Below, one piece after another: positions 53,024 through 62,457 of a DNA stretch of 64,000 bases. This DNA is from JAJYSO01 sp964579505 (GTDB lineage: Bacteria; Bacteroidota; Bacteroidia; Flavobacteriales; Flavobacteriaceae). The stretch lies in assembly GCA_964579505.1 (NCBI GenBank), contig CAZOGC010000014.1, positions 1-64,000 of the forward strand. The letters are read 5' to 3'. Below the pieces are notes generated by a model, which saw only the letters and a program-made list of their open reading frames with translations, searched no databases and was not told the origin of the DNA. The stretch's first letter is position 1. Every line of letters begins with the position of its first letter. Both the position numbers and the translations under genes were made by a program.

Positions 53024-55153
53024 ATGAAACGCACGTATGTATTACCGCTGATTTTGTCAGTATTCTTGGTATCATCCTGTGGTAAAAACACCAAAAGTAA
53101 CAAAGGTGACGCAGCCGATAATCCTTTATTATCTAAGAGTACTTTACCATTTGGGGTGCCTAATTTTGATGAAATTAACAATAGTGATTACAAACCCGCT
53201 ATTGAGGCCGGTATCAAAGAAAAGTATAAAGAAATTGAAGAAATAGCTAATAATACTGAAGCGCCTACATTCCAAAATACGTTGGTTGCACTAGAAAAAT
53301 CAGGACAAGATTTAAACCGTGTATTAAATGCATTTTACTTACTTACCGGGGCGAATACGAATGATACCCTGCAAAAGGTAGAAGAGGAAATGGCCCCTAA
53401 ATTGTCAGCACTTAACGATGCTATTTTTTTAAATGACAAATTATTTAAGCGTGTTAAATCGGTTTACAATCAATTAGATAGCTTAAAATTAGAGGCAGAA
53501 TCAACGCGTTTAGTTCAGTATTACTATCAACAATTTGTGTTGGCCGGAGCCAATCTTTCAGATGCTAAAAAAGACAAACTGAAAAAATTGAATGGTGAGA
53601 TTGCAAAATTGATGTCTCAATTCAGCAATAAACTATTGGCCGCTGCCAAAGAATCTGCTTTAGTCATAAAAGATAAATCTAAATTGGCCGGGTTAAGTGA
53701 AGCTCAATTGCAGTATGCGGCAAAAAAAGCCACAGAACATGGGCACGATGGAGCGTATGAAATTCCGTTACAAAACACCACCCAGCAACCGTTGTTACAA
53801 GATTTAACAAACCGAGATACGCGTCACGAACTTTTCGAGCATTCTATTAATCGGGCAGAACACGGAGATAGTGCAGATACCCGTAAAACCATTATTCGTA
53901 TAGCAGAAGCTCGTGCAGAAAAAGCACACTTGTTGAGCTTTGATAGTTATGCTGCTTGGAATTTACAAGATCAGATGGCCAAAACGCCGGAGGCTGTTGA
54001 AAAATTTTTAGGAAAAATTGTTCCGGCATCTACTGCTAAAGCTAAGGCAGAAGCCGCCGAGATTCAAAAAATGATTAAACAGTCCGGTAAAGATTTTGAA
54101 TTAGAACCCTGGGATTGGAATTTATATGCAGAAAAAGTGCGTAAAGCCAAATACGATCTAGATCAGGATAAAATAAAACAATATTTTGTACTCGATAGCG
54201 TACTGCAAAATGGCGTGTTTTATGCAGCAAATCAGTTATACGGATTGACGTTTAAAGAGCGTACAGACATTCCGGTTTATCAAAAAGACGTACGTACTTT
54301 TGAGGTGTTTGATAAAGATGGATCGACTATAGGTCTTTTTTACTGTGATTATTTTAAACGCGATAATAAAGGAGGAGGCGCCTGGATGTCTAACCTTGTA
54401 GGACAATCAAAGTTATTAGACACAAAACCGGTTATCTACAACGTTTGCAACTTTCCTAAACCGGCTGATGGGCAACCTGCATTGTTGAGCTATGATGATG
54501 TTTCAACCATGTTTCACGAATTTGGGCATGCACTACACGGTTTCTTTGCAGACCAAAAGTATCCAAGTCTTTCCGGAACTAATGTAGCACGCGATTTTGT
54601 TGAATTTCCTTCACAATTTAATGAGCATTGGGCTTTGTATCCTAGTATTTTGAAGCACTATGCTAAAAATTATAAAACCGGTGAGGTTATTCCGCAGACG
54701 TTGGTAGATAAGATCAAAAAATCATCTACCTTTAACCAAGGATATATGCTTACAGAACTGTTAGCCGCTGCACAATTAGATATGCAATGGCACATGATTT
54801 CTGCTGATAAAACTATAAATAATGTAGACGAATTTGAGAAAAAAGCATTAGAGCGTACACACCTTGCTTTAAAAGAAGTGCCACCGCGCTATCGCTCTTC
54901 TTATTTTCAACATATTTGGGGAAATGGCTATGCCGCCGGTTATTACGCCTATATTTGGACAGAGATGTTAGCTGATGACGCTTACGCTTGGTTTGAAGAA
55001 AACGGAGGACTTACGCGTGAAAACGGACAACGTTTCCGCGATATGATTCTTTCAAGAGGAAATACAGAAGACTACAACAAGATGTTTAAAGATTTTAGAG
55101 GTCACGCGCCCAACATCACTCCGATGTTGAAAGATAGAGGACTTGTAAAATAA
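53024..55153 (+). CDS. dcp: M3 family metallopeptidase (Dcp type), lipoprotein
   Basis: 709 aa. Lipobox LVSSC places the lipidated Cys at residue 19. A long helical N-terminal region is followed by the thimet-oligopeptidase-like core: zinc motif FHEFGHALHGFFAD (HExxH with Phe as third residue), then NVARDFVEFPSQFNEHW with the third zinc Glu, and YFQHIWGNGYAAGYYAY with the Tyr residues that bind substrate. It is most like peptidyl-dipeptidase Dcp, removing C-terminal dipeptides from small peptides, here in the periplasm or on the outer membrane. Confidence 0.93.
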   Translation: MKRTYVLPLILSVFLVSSCGKNTKSNKGDAADNPLLSKSTLPFGVPNFDEINNSDYKPAIEAGIKEKYKEIEEIANNTEAPTFQNTLVALEKSGQDLNRVLNAFYLLTGANTNDTLQKVEEEMAPKLSALNDAIFLNDKLFKRVKSVYNQLDSLKLEAESTRLVQYYYQQFVLAGANLSDAKKDKLKKLNGEIAKLMSQFSNKLLAAAKESALVIKDKSKLAGLSEAQLQYAAKKATEHGHDGAYEIPLQNTTQQPLLQDLTNRDTRHELFEHSINRAEHGDSADTRKTIIRIAEARAEKAHLLSFDSYAAWNLQDQMAKTPEAVEKFLGKIVPASTAKAKAEAAEIQKMIKQSGKDFELEPWDWNLYAEKVRKAKYDLDQDKIKQYFVLDSVLQNGVFYAANQLYGLTFKERTDIPVYQKDVRTFEVFDKDGSTIGLFYCDYFKRDNKGGGAWMSNLVGQSKLLDTKPVIYNVCNFPKPADGQPALLSYDDVSTMFHEFGHALHGFFADQKYPSLSGTNVARDFVEFPSQFNEHWALYPSILKHYAKNYKTGEVIPQTLVDKIKKSSTFNQGYMLTELLAAAQLDMQWHMISADKTINNVDEFEKKALERTHLALKEVPPRYRSSYFQHIWGNGYAAGYYAYIWTEMLADDAYAWFEENGGLTRENGQRFRDMILSRGNTEDYNKMFKDFRGHAPNITPMLKDRGLVK

Positions 55154-55205
55154 TTGCTTATAGTTTGTATCGTCTTAAAAAGGCGCTATAGAAATAATTA
55201 ATTTC

Positions 55206-55243
55206 TAAGCCTGAGGAAGTTGACTCCTCAGGCTTAATTTTTA
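55206..55243 (+). terminator. Terminator of dcp
   Basis: Perfect 12-bp stem TAAGCCTGAGGA / TCCTCAGGCTTA (55206-55217 / 55225-55236), loop of 7 nt, followed by ATTTTTAT. Confidence 0.92.
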
Positions 55244-55270
55244 TAGCTCTAATTTACTAGTTTGTGTTGT

Positions 55271-55300
55271 TTGTGTATTTGGTATGACCTGAATACACAA
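55271..55300. repeat. 9-bp inverted repeat between dcp and fumC
   Basis: TTGTGTATT (55271-55279) and AATACACAA (55292-55300) are exact reverse complements, 12 nt apart. They lie beyond the dcp terminator and about 170 bp above the fumC box. Possible operator or RNA hairpin. Confidence 0.4.
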
Positions 55301-55470
55301 CAGCTTGAGGATCATATTTTATACATACGAGTGCTTGAACCTTCAGTTTGCTTTTTACTTTGCATGTAGGTTGATGTTTGAGGAAATGCAAAAAGAGTAT
55401 TTGTAAAATTTTATGAATAAAGGATGTACAGATGTTTGTGAAACCGCTCGTTAATTGCTGATAAATTCCT

Positions 55471-55478
55471 TAATTTTG
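55471..55478 (+). promoter_or_regulatory. -7 box (TAATTTTG) of fumC
   Basis: TAATTTTG, 21 nt before the ATG at 55500. No -33 TTG at 19 bp. Confidence 0.5.
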
Positions 55479-55499
55479 GCACACAAAATATAGCATATT

Positions 55500-56894
55500 A
55501 TGGATTACCGAATTGAAAAAGATACGATAGGCGAGGTTAAAGTACCAGCCGACAAACTATGGGGCGCTCAAACAGAACGTTCTCGTAATAATTTTAAAAT
55601 AGGCCCATCGGCTTCTATGCCGCTTGAAATCATCTATGCCTTTGCTTATTTAAAAAAAGCGGCGGCAAAAACCAACGCCGAACTAGGCGTGCTTCCACAA
55701 GAAAAGGAAAAGCTTATTTCTGCAGTTTGTGATGAAATTTTAGCCGGTAAACACGATGATCAATTTCCTTTGGTAATCTGGCAAACCGGTTCAGGTACGC
55801 AGAGCAATATGAATGTAAATGAAGTAATTGCTCACCGCGCTCACCAATTAGCCGGACATAAAATAGGAGAAGGCGAAAAAACCTTACAACCCAATGATGA
55901 TGTAAACAAATCACAATCTTCTAACGATACTTTCCCTACGGCTATGCATATTGCTATCTACAAAAAAATTGTAGAAGTAACCATTCCGGGGGTCACTCAA
56001 TTACAAGAATCGTTGGAAAAGAAAGCAGCAGAATTTAACGATATTGTAAAAACCGGTCGTACGCACTTTATGGATGCTACGCCGCTTACATTAGGACAAG
56101 AATTTAGTGGGTATGCTTCTCAATTAAAACACGGATTAAGAGCGGTAAACAATACCTTATCTCATTTAACAGAATTGGCTTTAGGTGGTACCGCCGTAGG
56201 AACCGGGTTAAATACTCCGGAGGGATATGCTGAAAATGTAGCGGCTCAAATAGCTACGCTTATAGGCTTACCTTTTGTAACAGCAGCTAACAAGTTTGAG
56301 GCTTTAGCAGCACACGATGCGGTAGTTGGAGTACATGGAGCCTTAAAACAATTAGCAGTTTCATTAAATAAAATTGCCAATGATATTCGCATGTTGTCTT
56401 CAGGTCCTCGTTGTGGTATAGGCGAAATTGTTATTCCGGCAAATGAACCCGGTTCTTCTATTATGCCCGGAAAAGTAAACCCAACTCAGGCTGAAGCAGT
56501 TACTATGGTGGCTGCACAAGTTTTAGGAAATGATGTGGCTGTAAATGTGGGGGGTGCACAAGGCCAATTTGAATTGAATGTATTTAAACCGGTAATGGCT
56601 TCTAACACCATAGAGAGTGCTCAACTTATTGGAGATGTGTGTGCTTCTTTTGCAGAAAAATGCGTAGATGGTATTCAACCTAATCACAAAAATATTGAGG
56701 CACATTTAACCGGTAGTTTAATGCTGGTCACGGCGCTTAATACACATATTGGTTATTATAAAGCGGCAGATATTGCCAATGCGGCTCATAAAAACGGAAC
56801 TACTTTAAAAGAAGAAGCCCTGCGTTTAGGCTATACTACTGCCGAACAATTTGACGAATGGGTAGACCCTAAAAAAATGGTGGGAAAACACTGA
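55500..56894 (+). CDS. fumC: Fumarate hydratase class II
   Basis: 464 aa. Motifs: DTIGEVKVPADKLWGAQTER, TGSGTQSNMNVNEVIA, NDDVNKSQSSNDTFPTAMHI, KTGRTHFMDATPLTLGQE and the signature GSSIMPGKVNPTQ with the mobile-loop serines. It hydrates fumarate to malate in the TCA cycle and is iron-independent. It is followed 39 nt later by the desaturase gene. Confidence 0.97.
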   Translation: MDYRIEKDTIGEVKVPADKLWGAQTERSRNNFKIGPSASMPLEIIYAFAYLKKAAAKTNAELGVLPQEKEKLISAVCDEILAGKHDDQFPLVIWQTGSGTQSNMNVNEVIAHRAHQLAGHKIGEGEKTLQPNDDVNKSQSSNDTFPTAMHIAIYKKIVEVTIPGVTQLQESLEKKAAEFNDIVKTGRTHFMDATPLTLGQEFSGYASQLKHGLRAVNNTLSHLTELALGGTAVGTGLNTPEGYAENVAAQIATLIGLPFVTAANKFEALAAHDAVVGVHGALKQLAVSLNKIANDIRMLSSGPRCGIGEIVIPANEPGSSIMPGKVNPTQAEAVTMVAAQVLGNDVAVNVGGAQGQFELNVFKPVMASNTIESAQLIGDVCASFAEKCVDGIQPNHKNIEAHLTGSLMLVTALNTHIGYYKAADIANAAHKNGTTLKEEALRLGYTTAEQFDEWVDPKKMVGKH

Positions 56895-56933
56895 TTGTAA
56901 AACGTTTTTAAGCCATACTTTATATTTTTTTAG

Positions 56934-58037
56934 ATGAATAATAAAACCACCGTACGTTTTTCACGTCAAGATCAAGCCAAATTTTTTAGAACACTTAACA
57001 AGCGTGTCAACGCTTATTTTAAGGAAAATGATATTTCTCGAAAGGGAGATTGGAAACTCCACCTTAAAACTTTTGTGATGTTTTCGTTGTATTTTACGCC
57101 CTACTTTTTAGTGTTGAGTCTTGATATTTCCCAATGGTGGATGCTATTACTCACCGTCGTAATGGGAGTAGGAATGGCTGGTGTAGGCATGAACGTAATG
57201 CACGATGGTAATCACGGATCTTACTCGTCTAAAAAATGGGTCAATAAGTTAATGGGAAGCAGTATGTATATCTTAGCCGGAAATGTGTATAACTGGCAGG
57301 TGCAACACAATGTTTTACACCATACTTATACGAACATTCAAGGGCATGATGAAGATATAGACGCCGGTTATATCATTCGGTTTTCTAAACATACAAAATG
57401 GCGGTGGTTTCATAAATTTCAACAGTACTATTCTATTTTACTCTACGGATTGTTGACCTTTAATTGGGCTCTTTTTACCGATTTTAAGCAAACCCCTCGT
57501 TATTTAAAACGCGAATTGTCTTATGGAAAAATGCCCAGTCATATAAAGCAGTGGAGCACTGTGGTAATTAGCAAAATAATATACCTTTCGGTGTGGATTG
57601 TTATCCCCATTATTTTTATAGATGTGACTTGGTGGAAAGTACTGATTGGTTTTTTTGTGATGCACTATACCGCCGGATTAATCTTGAGTGTAATCTTTCA
57701 ATTAGCCCATGTGGTAGAAGATGCCGATATGCCTTTGCCAAATGAGAAGGGCGAAATGAAAAATACATGGGCTATTCATCAGTTGTTTACAACCGTAAAT
57801 TTTTCGCCTAAAAATAGATTTATAAATTGGTTTACCGGGGGATTAAATCATCAAATAGAACATCATATTTATCCTAATATATGTCATATACATTATAAGA
57901 ACCTTGCTAAAATTATTCAAAGAACGGCACAAGAGTTTAACTTGCCATACTATGAGTATGCAACAACCCCTAAAGCAATTCGCGCTCATTTTCACTATTT
58001 AAAAAAAATGGGGCATAAACCGGTTATTCCATCATAA
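56934..58037 (+). CDS. Membrane fatty-acid desaturase (acyl-CoA/acyl-lipid)
   Basis: 367 aa. Three His boxes: HDGNH at 90-94, HNVLHH at 125-130 and HQIEHH near residue 306, with four or more TM helices between (YFTPYFLVLSLDI, WMLLLTVVMGVGMAGVGM, VWIVIPIIFIDVTWW). The pattern HDxxH, HxxHH, QxxHH fits front-end-like or linoleoyl-CoA-type desaturases of Bacteroidota. The position of the double bond it makes cannot be told. It lies 11 nt upstream of aspC. Confidence 0.9.
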   Translation: MNNKTTVRFSRQDQAKFFRTLNKRVNAYFKENDISRKGDWKLHLKTFVMFSLYFTPYFLVLSLDISQWWMLLLTVVMGVGMAGVGMNVMHDGNHGSYSSKKWVNKLMGSSMYILAGNVYNWQVQHNVLHHTYTNIQGHDEDIDAGYIIRFSKHTKWRWFHKFQQYYSILLYGLLTFNWALFTDFKQTPRYLKRELSYGKMPSHIKQWSTVVISKIIYLSVWIVIPIIFIDVTWWKVLIGFFVMHYTAGLILSVIFQLAHVVEDADMPLPNEKGEMKNTWAIHQLFTTVNFSPKNRFINWFTGGLNHQIEHHIYPNICHIHYKNLAKIIQRTAQEFNLPYYEYATTPKAIRAHFHYLKKMGHKPVIPS

Positions 58038-58048
58038 ACAGTACAGCC

Positions 58049-59239
58049 ATGTCTATTAATCTATCACAACGTATTAAAAAACTAAAACCTTCTGCTACCT
58101 TGGCTATGGCAGCTAAGGCCCGCGAACTAAAAGCACAAGGACAAGACATTGTAAGCCTGAGTTTGGGCGAACCCGATTTTGCTCCGCCTGAATTTATTAA
58201 AAAAGCAGCTATTCAGGCTATTGAAGAAAATTATCACGGGTATCCTCCGGTTGATGGATATACTGATTTAAAAGAGGCTATCATAGAAAAGTTTAAACGC
58301 GATAATAAACTTACCTACAAACCTTCACAAATTGTAGTTTCAACAGGTGCTAAGCAGGCTTTGTCTAATGTGGCGTGGGCAATGTTAAACCCGGGTGATG
58401 AAGTCATTTTACCTTGTCCGTATTGGGTGAGTTATAGCGATATTGTAAAACTTGCCGGAGGTGTTCCGATAGAAGTAAAGACCAGTATAGACACGCAGTT
58501 TAAAATGACTGCTGAGCAGTTAGAGGCAGCTATTACACCTAAAACAAAAATGTTGTGGTACAGTTCGCCTTGTAATCCTAGTGGAGCCATATACAGCAAA
58601 GAGGAGTTACGTGCTTTGGCTGATGTATTGCAAAAACACCCCGATATTGTGGTGTTGAGCGATGAAATTTATGAGCACATTAATTATACCGGAAACCCAC
58701 ATGCATCGATAGCTCAGTTTACCGATATGTACAACCGGGTAATTACCGTAAATGGTATATCAAAATCTTTTTCTATGACAGGATGGAGAATAGGGTATAT
58801 AGGTGCTCCGGAAGAGATTGCTCGCGCATGCAATAAAAATCAGGGGCAGACGACTAGTGGAGCCAATTGTATTGCACAACGCGCTACAATTACAGCTTTA
58901 AAAGCACCGGTGAGTAAAATTCAATATATGATAGATGAATTTGCTGAACGCCGAACGCTTATCTTACAATTGTTGGCAGAAGTAGAAGGTTTTGTTTGTA
59001 CTAAACCGGATGGAGCTTTTTATGTTTTTCCAAATATTTCTGCCTACTTCGGAAAAACAATAAGAGGTACTTTAATTAACAACGCTACAGATTTTTCCAT
59101 GTTTTTGCTTAAGGAAGCAAAGGTAGCTACAGTAACAGGCGAAGCTTTTGGCAATCCGCAGTGTATACGTCTGTCATACGCCACGAGTAGAGAACTAATA
59201 AAAGAGGCCGTTCATAGAATAAAAACGGCCTTGCAATAA
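58049..59239 (+). CDS. aspC: Aspartate aminotransferase-type class I aminotransferase
   Basis: 396 aa fold-type I PLP enzyme. Motifs: QDIVSLSLGEPDFAPPEF, VVSTGAKQALSNVAWAM, SSPCNPSGAIYSKEEL, VVLSDEIYEHINY, the PLP Lys239 in GISKSFSMTGWRIGY, and CIRLSYATSRELI with the carboxylate-binding Arg. Likely aspartate or prephenate transaminase (subgroup I-gamma). It closes the fumC-desaturase-aspC run. Confidence 0.92.
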   Translation: MSINLSQRIKKLKPSATLAMAAKARELKAQGQDIVSLSLGEPDFAPPEFIKKAAIQAIEENYHGYPPVDGYTDLKEAIIEKFKRDNKLTYKPSQIVVSTGAKQALSNVAWAMLNPGDEVILPCPYWVSYSDIVKLAGGVPIEVKTSIDTQFKMTAEQLEAAITPKTKMLWYSSPCNPSGAIYSKEELRALADVLQKHPDIVVLSDEIYEHINYTGNPHASIAQFTDMYNRVITVNGISKSFSMTGWRIGYIGAPEEIARACNKNQGQTTSGANCIAQRATITALKAPVSKIQYMIDEFAERRTLILQLLAEVEGFVCTKPDGAFYVFPNISAYFGKTIRGTLINNATDFSMFLLKEAKVATVTGEAFGNPQCIRLSYATSRELIKEAVHRIKTALQ

Positions 59240-59283
59240 GAAATTTGATTTAAAAGTAGTAAGAAACCTTTATAGTTAAAGAA

Positions 59284-59311
59284 TTTTAACCCTATACCTT
59301 GGGAGTTAAAA
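59284..59311. terminator. Hairpin between convergent aspC and prfC
   Basis: TTTTAACCC (59284-59292) pairs with GGG-A-GTTAAAA (59301-59311), with one bulged A. The right arm includes the prfC stop codon. T-runs are weak on both sides, so terminator function is uncertain. Confidence 0.4.
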
Positions 59312-60913
59312 CTCAGAGGTGAAATGGAATTTTAAACTGGGATATTTTTGTTGCGTCATTTGTAAGGAAAAAGCAGAATCGGCTAAAAAGACTAACTGCC
59401 CTTGTTTGTCTTGTGCTAAAAATTTTCGTTTAACGCGTTTAAACTCTTCAAATTCAGGATTGGTCGTTTCTTTTTTTCCTTTTTTACTTTCTCCGCCTTC
59501 TATCCAACACGCTTTATAAACATTAATGGGCTCATATGAGCACTTGGCTCCATATTCGTGTTCTAATCTATATTGAATTACTTCGTATTGCAGCGCGCCT
59601 ACGGTACCAATAATTTTTCGACCGTTAAGTTCTAACGTAAACATTTGAGCAACCCCTTCATCCATTAATTGAGAGATGCCTTTGTTGAGCTGTTTAGCTT
59701 TCATAGGATCATCGTTGTTGATGTAACGGAAATGTTCGGGAGAAAAGTTGGGAATTCCTTTAAAATTAAGTGCCTCTCCTTCGGTAAGGGTATCGCCTAT
59801 TTTAAAATTTCCGGTATCGTGTAACCCCACAATATCTCCCGGATAAGAAGTATCTACAATTGCTTTTTTGTTGGCAAAAAAAGCATTAGGGCTACTAAAT
59901 TTGAGTTTTTTTTGCTGTCTTACGTGTAAATAATAGGTATTGCGTTCAAATTTTCCGGAAACAATTTTCACAAAAGCCAATCGATCACGGTGTCTGGGAT
60001 CCATATTAGCATGAATTTTAAAAACAAACCCGGTAAATTTTTCTTCCTCCGGCTTTACAATACGTATATCTCCTTCCTTAGGCAGAGGAGGGGGCGCAAT
60101 TTCAATAAAACAATCTAATAATTCTCTAACCCCAAAATTGTGTAATGCCGATCCAAAAAATACGGGTTGTAAGTTTCCGGCCACATAAGATTCTCGGTTA
60201 AATTTAGGGTAAACTCCTTCTACCAATTCAACTTCATCGCGAAGTTTTTGGGCAGCCTGTTCTCCAATTAATTCGGGTAATTCAGGCGTATTTAGGTCGT
60301 TTATCTCTAGAGTGTCATTAATGTCTTTTCGAGAATCTCCGGTAAATAAATTAATATTGTTTTCCCAGATATTGTAAATCCCTTTAAAGTCGTATCCCAT
60401 TCCTATAGGAAAACTCAACGGAGTAACTTTTAAGTGTAATTTTTGTTCAATTTCGTCTAATAAATCAAAGGCATCTCTTCCTTCGCGATCAAGTTTATTA
60501 ATAAACACAATCATAGGAATGTTGCGCATGCGACAGACTTCTACCAGCTTTTCGGTTTGTTCTTCTACTCCTTTGGCCACATCAATAACCACAATTACGC
60601 TATCTACAGCGGTTAATGTTCGAAAAGTATCTTCCGCAAAATCTTTGTGTCCAGGCGTATCTAGAATATTTATTTTGATGTTTTTATAATTAAAACTCAA
60701 CACCGATGTGGCTACAGAAATTCCCCGTTGGCGCTCAATTTCCATAAAATCGCTCGTAGCTCCTTTCTTGATTTTATTAGATTTTACGGCTCCGGCTTCT
60801 TGAATAGCTCCTCCAAAAAGCAATAACTTTTCAGTTAGTGTTGTCTTTCCGGCGTCGGGGTGAGAAACAATTCCAAAGGTGCGTCGTCTGTTAATTTCTT
60901 CATTTAATTTCAT
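59306..60913 (-). CDS. prfC: Peptide chain release factor 3
   Basis: 535 aa from the Met at 60913 (MKLNEEINRRRTFGIVSHP). The upstream in-frame ATG at 60940 lies between the two promoter elements and is rejected. G-protein motifs: SHPDAGKTTLTEKLL (P-loop), ERQRGISVATSV (switch I), LDTPGHKDFAEDT and FINKLDREG. EF-G-like domains 2 and 3 follow. RF3 recycles RF1/RF2 after termination. The complete promoter ends only 6 nt before this ATG, implying a nearly leaderless mRNA. Confidence 0.95.
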   Translation of the reverse strand: MKLNEEINRRRTFGIVSHPDAGKTTLTEKLLLFGGAIQEAGAVKSNKIKKGATSDFMEIERQRGISVATSVLSFNYKNIKINILDTPGHKDFAEDTFRTLTAVDSVIVVIDVAKGVEEQTEKLVEVCRMRNIPMIVFINKLDREGRDAFDLLDEIEQKLHLKVTPLSFPIGMGYDFKGIYNIWENNINLFTGDSRKDINDTLEINDLNTPELPELIGEQAAQKLRDEVELVEGVYPKFNRESYVAGNLQPVFFGSALHNFGVRELLDCFIEIAPPPLPKEGDIRIVKPEEEKFTGFVFKIHANMDPRHRDRLAFVKIVSGKFERNTYYLHVRQQKKLKFSSPNAFFANKKAIVDTSYPGDIVGLHDTGNFKIGDTLTEGEALNFKGIPNFSPEHFRYINNDDPMKAKQLNKGISQLMDEGVAQMFTLELNGRKIIGTVGALQYEVIQYRLEHEYGAKCSYEPINVYKACWIEGGESKKGKKETTNPEFEEFKRVKRKFLAQDKQGQLVFLADSAFSLQMTQQKYPSLKFHFTSEF

Positions 60914-60918
60914 GGGCG

Positions 60919-60949
60919 CAAAGATATTGTTTTTCGGCACGGGGTCAAA
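60919..60949 (-). promoter_or_regulatory. Full promoter of prfC
   Basis: On the minus strand TTTG (60949-60946), 19 bp, then TATCTTTG (60926-60919). By analogy with the SRP RNA promoter, transcription would begin at about 60914, one base from the ATG at 60913. Confidence 0.78.
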
Positions 60950-61075
60950 TGGTTTTTACCCGGATTTATGGGTGCAAATTTTTTTGTAAAAAAGGGTATT
61001 TACATGTATAAAGTAAGGTTTATAGTAAATAAAATTTGTTTTTTGGCCAGCCTGTGTGGAGAAATAGAATATCCG

Positions 61076-61083
61076 TATATTTG
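61076..61083 (+). promoter_or_regulatory. -7 box (TATATTTG) of pyrH-frr
   Basis: TATATTTG, 20 nt before the ATG at 61104. A weak -33 (GTG at 61054-61056) sits at 19 bp. Confidence 0.5.
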
Positions 61084-61103
61084 TCAAAATTGAAAAAATA
61101 GCT

Positions 61104-61811
61104 ATGCATTACAAACGCATTTTATTAAAACTATCTGGTGAGGCCTTAATGGGAGACCGAAAATACGGAATAGACCCCAAACGTTTGGCAGAATATGCCC
61201 AAGATATAAAGTCGGTAGCAGATAAGGGTGTAGAAATAGCTATTGTAATTGGAGGAGGAAATATTTTTAGAGGGGTAGCCGGAGCCAGTAAAGGAATGGA
61301 TAGAGTGCAAGCAGACAGTATGGGTATGTTGGCCACCGTTATTAATGGGCTGGCTTTGCAAAGCGCTTGTGAAAATGCAGGAATAGAGACGCGTTTACAA
61401 TCGGCCGTTGAAATAGATGAATTGGCTGAACCCTTTATTCGCCGAAAAGCTTTGCGGCATTTAGAAAAAGGCCGCGTAGTTATCTTTGGTGGCGGTACCG
61501 GAAACCCTTATTTTACGACAGATTCAGCCGCTGTTTTACGGGCTATTGAAATTAAAGCTGATGTTATTTTAAAAGGAACTCGGGTAGATGGTATTTATAC
61601 GGCTGATCCTGAAAAAGATGACAACGCTACGAAGTTTGATTTTATAAGTTTTGATGAAGTGTTGCGTAAAGGATTAAAAGTAATGGATACCACCGCTTTT
61701 ACCCTTAGCCAAGAAAATGAATTACCCATTATTGTCTTTGATATGAATAAACCGGGCAACTTGCTAAAAGTAGTTTCCGGAGAAAAAATAGGAACAACCG
61801 TAAAGTGTTAA
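61104..61811 (+). CDS. pyrH: Uridylate kinase (UMP kinase)
   Basis: 235 aa amino-acid-kinase fold. Motifs: RILLKLSGEALMGD, AIVIGGGNIFRGVAGA, DSMGMLATVINGLALQ, GGTGNPYFTTDSAAVLRA and GTRVDGIYTADPEKD. It phosphorylates UMP to UDP. It is 29 nt upstream of frr, the classic pyrH-frr pair. Confidence 0.97.
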   Translation: MHYKRILLKLSGEALMGDRKYGIDPKRLAEYAQDIKSVADKGVEIAIVIGGGNIFRGVAGASKGMDRVQADSMGMLATVINGLALQSACENAGIETRLQSAVEIDELAEPFIRRKALRHLEKGRVVIFGGGTGNPYFTTDSAAVLRAIEIKADVILKGTRVDGIYTADPEKDDNATKFDFISFDEVLRKGLKVMDTTAFTLSQENELPIIVFDMNKPGNLLKVVSGEKIGTTVKC

Positions 61812-61840
61812 CCGTTAACAAACGATAAAAATCGTGAATT

Positions 61841-62395
61841 ATGGATGAAGAGATTCAATTTATATTAGAAAGTACAGAAGAGGCTATGAATGATGCGTTG
61901 ATTTTCCTAGAAAAACAATTGGGAAATATTCGTGCCGGGAAAGCCAGTCCACGTATGGTAAGCACGGTAAAAGTAGAATATTACGGAGCACAAACCCCCC
62001 TAAGTCAAGTAGGAAACGTTACTGCTTTAGATGCCCGTACGCTAACGATACGTCCGTTTGAAAAATCGTTAATTCCGGAAATAGAAAAAGCCATACAAAT
62101 GGCCAATTTGGGGTTTAATCCGTCTAACAACGGGGAAAGTGTCATTATTAATATACCTACACTTACAGAAGAGCGCCGCATAGAACTTACTAAACAAGCT
62201 AAAGCCGAGGCCGAAGATGCTAAAGTAGGGGTGCGTAACGAACGTAAAAATGCCAATAATAGTTTAAAAAAATTGGACATTTCTGAAGATTTGCAACGCA
62301 ATACAGAAGATGATATTCAGGAGTTAACCAATAAATACATCGCTAAAATTGATGAAATTTTAGCGGTAAAAGAAGAAGAAATTATGAAGGTCTGA
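61841..62395 (+). CDS. frr: Ribosome recycling factor
   Basis: 184 aa. Characteristic sequence: FLEKQLGNIRAGKASPRMV near the N-terminus, VEYYGAQTPLSQVGNV, IPTLTEERRIELTKQAK and RNERKNANNSLKKL. With EF-G it splits the ribosome after termination. It forms an operon with pyrH and ends before a hairpin terminator. Confidence 0.97.
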   Translation: MDEEIQFILESTEEAMNDALIFLEKQLGNIRAGKASPRMVSTVKVEYYGAQTPLSQVGNVTALDARTLTIRPFEKSLIPEIEKAIQMANLGFNPSNNGESVIINIPTLTEERRIELTKQAKAEAEDAKVGVRNERKNANNSLKKLDISEDLQRNTEDDIQELTNKYIAKIDEILAVKEEEIMKV

Positions 62396-62421
62396 CTCCT
62401 TTGTTATTTAATAAAACGATT

Positions 62422-62450
62422 AAAAGTGGGTTATGAGACTCACTTTTTTA
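62422..62450. terminator. Terminator between frr and the HDAC-like gene
   Basis: AAAAGTGGGT (62422-62431) pairs with ACTCACTTTT (62438-62447), 10 bp with one G-U, loop 6 nt. A-run and T-run flank it, so it can act in both directions. Confidence 0.82.
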
Positions 62451-62457
62451 TACGGCA

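Larger units (their letters stand above)
55154..55499. other. 346-bp intergenic region between dcp and fumC
   Basis: It holds the dcp terminator (55206-55243), a 9-bp inverted repeat (55271-55300) and the fumC box (55471-55478). The stretch from 55301 to 55470 is AT-rich; I see no gene, tRNA or repeat in it. Confidence 0.6.
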
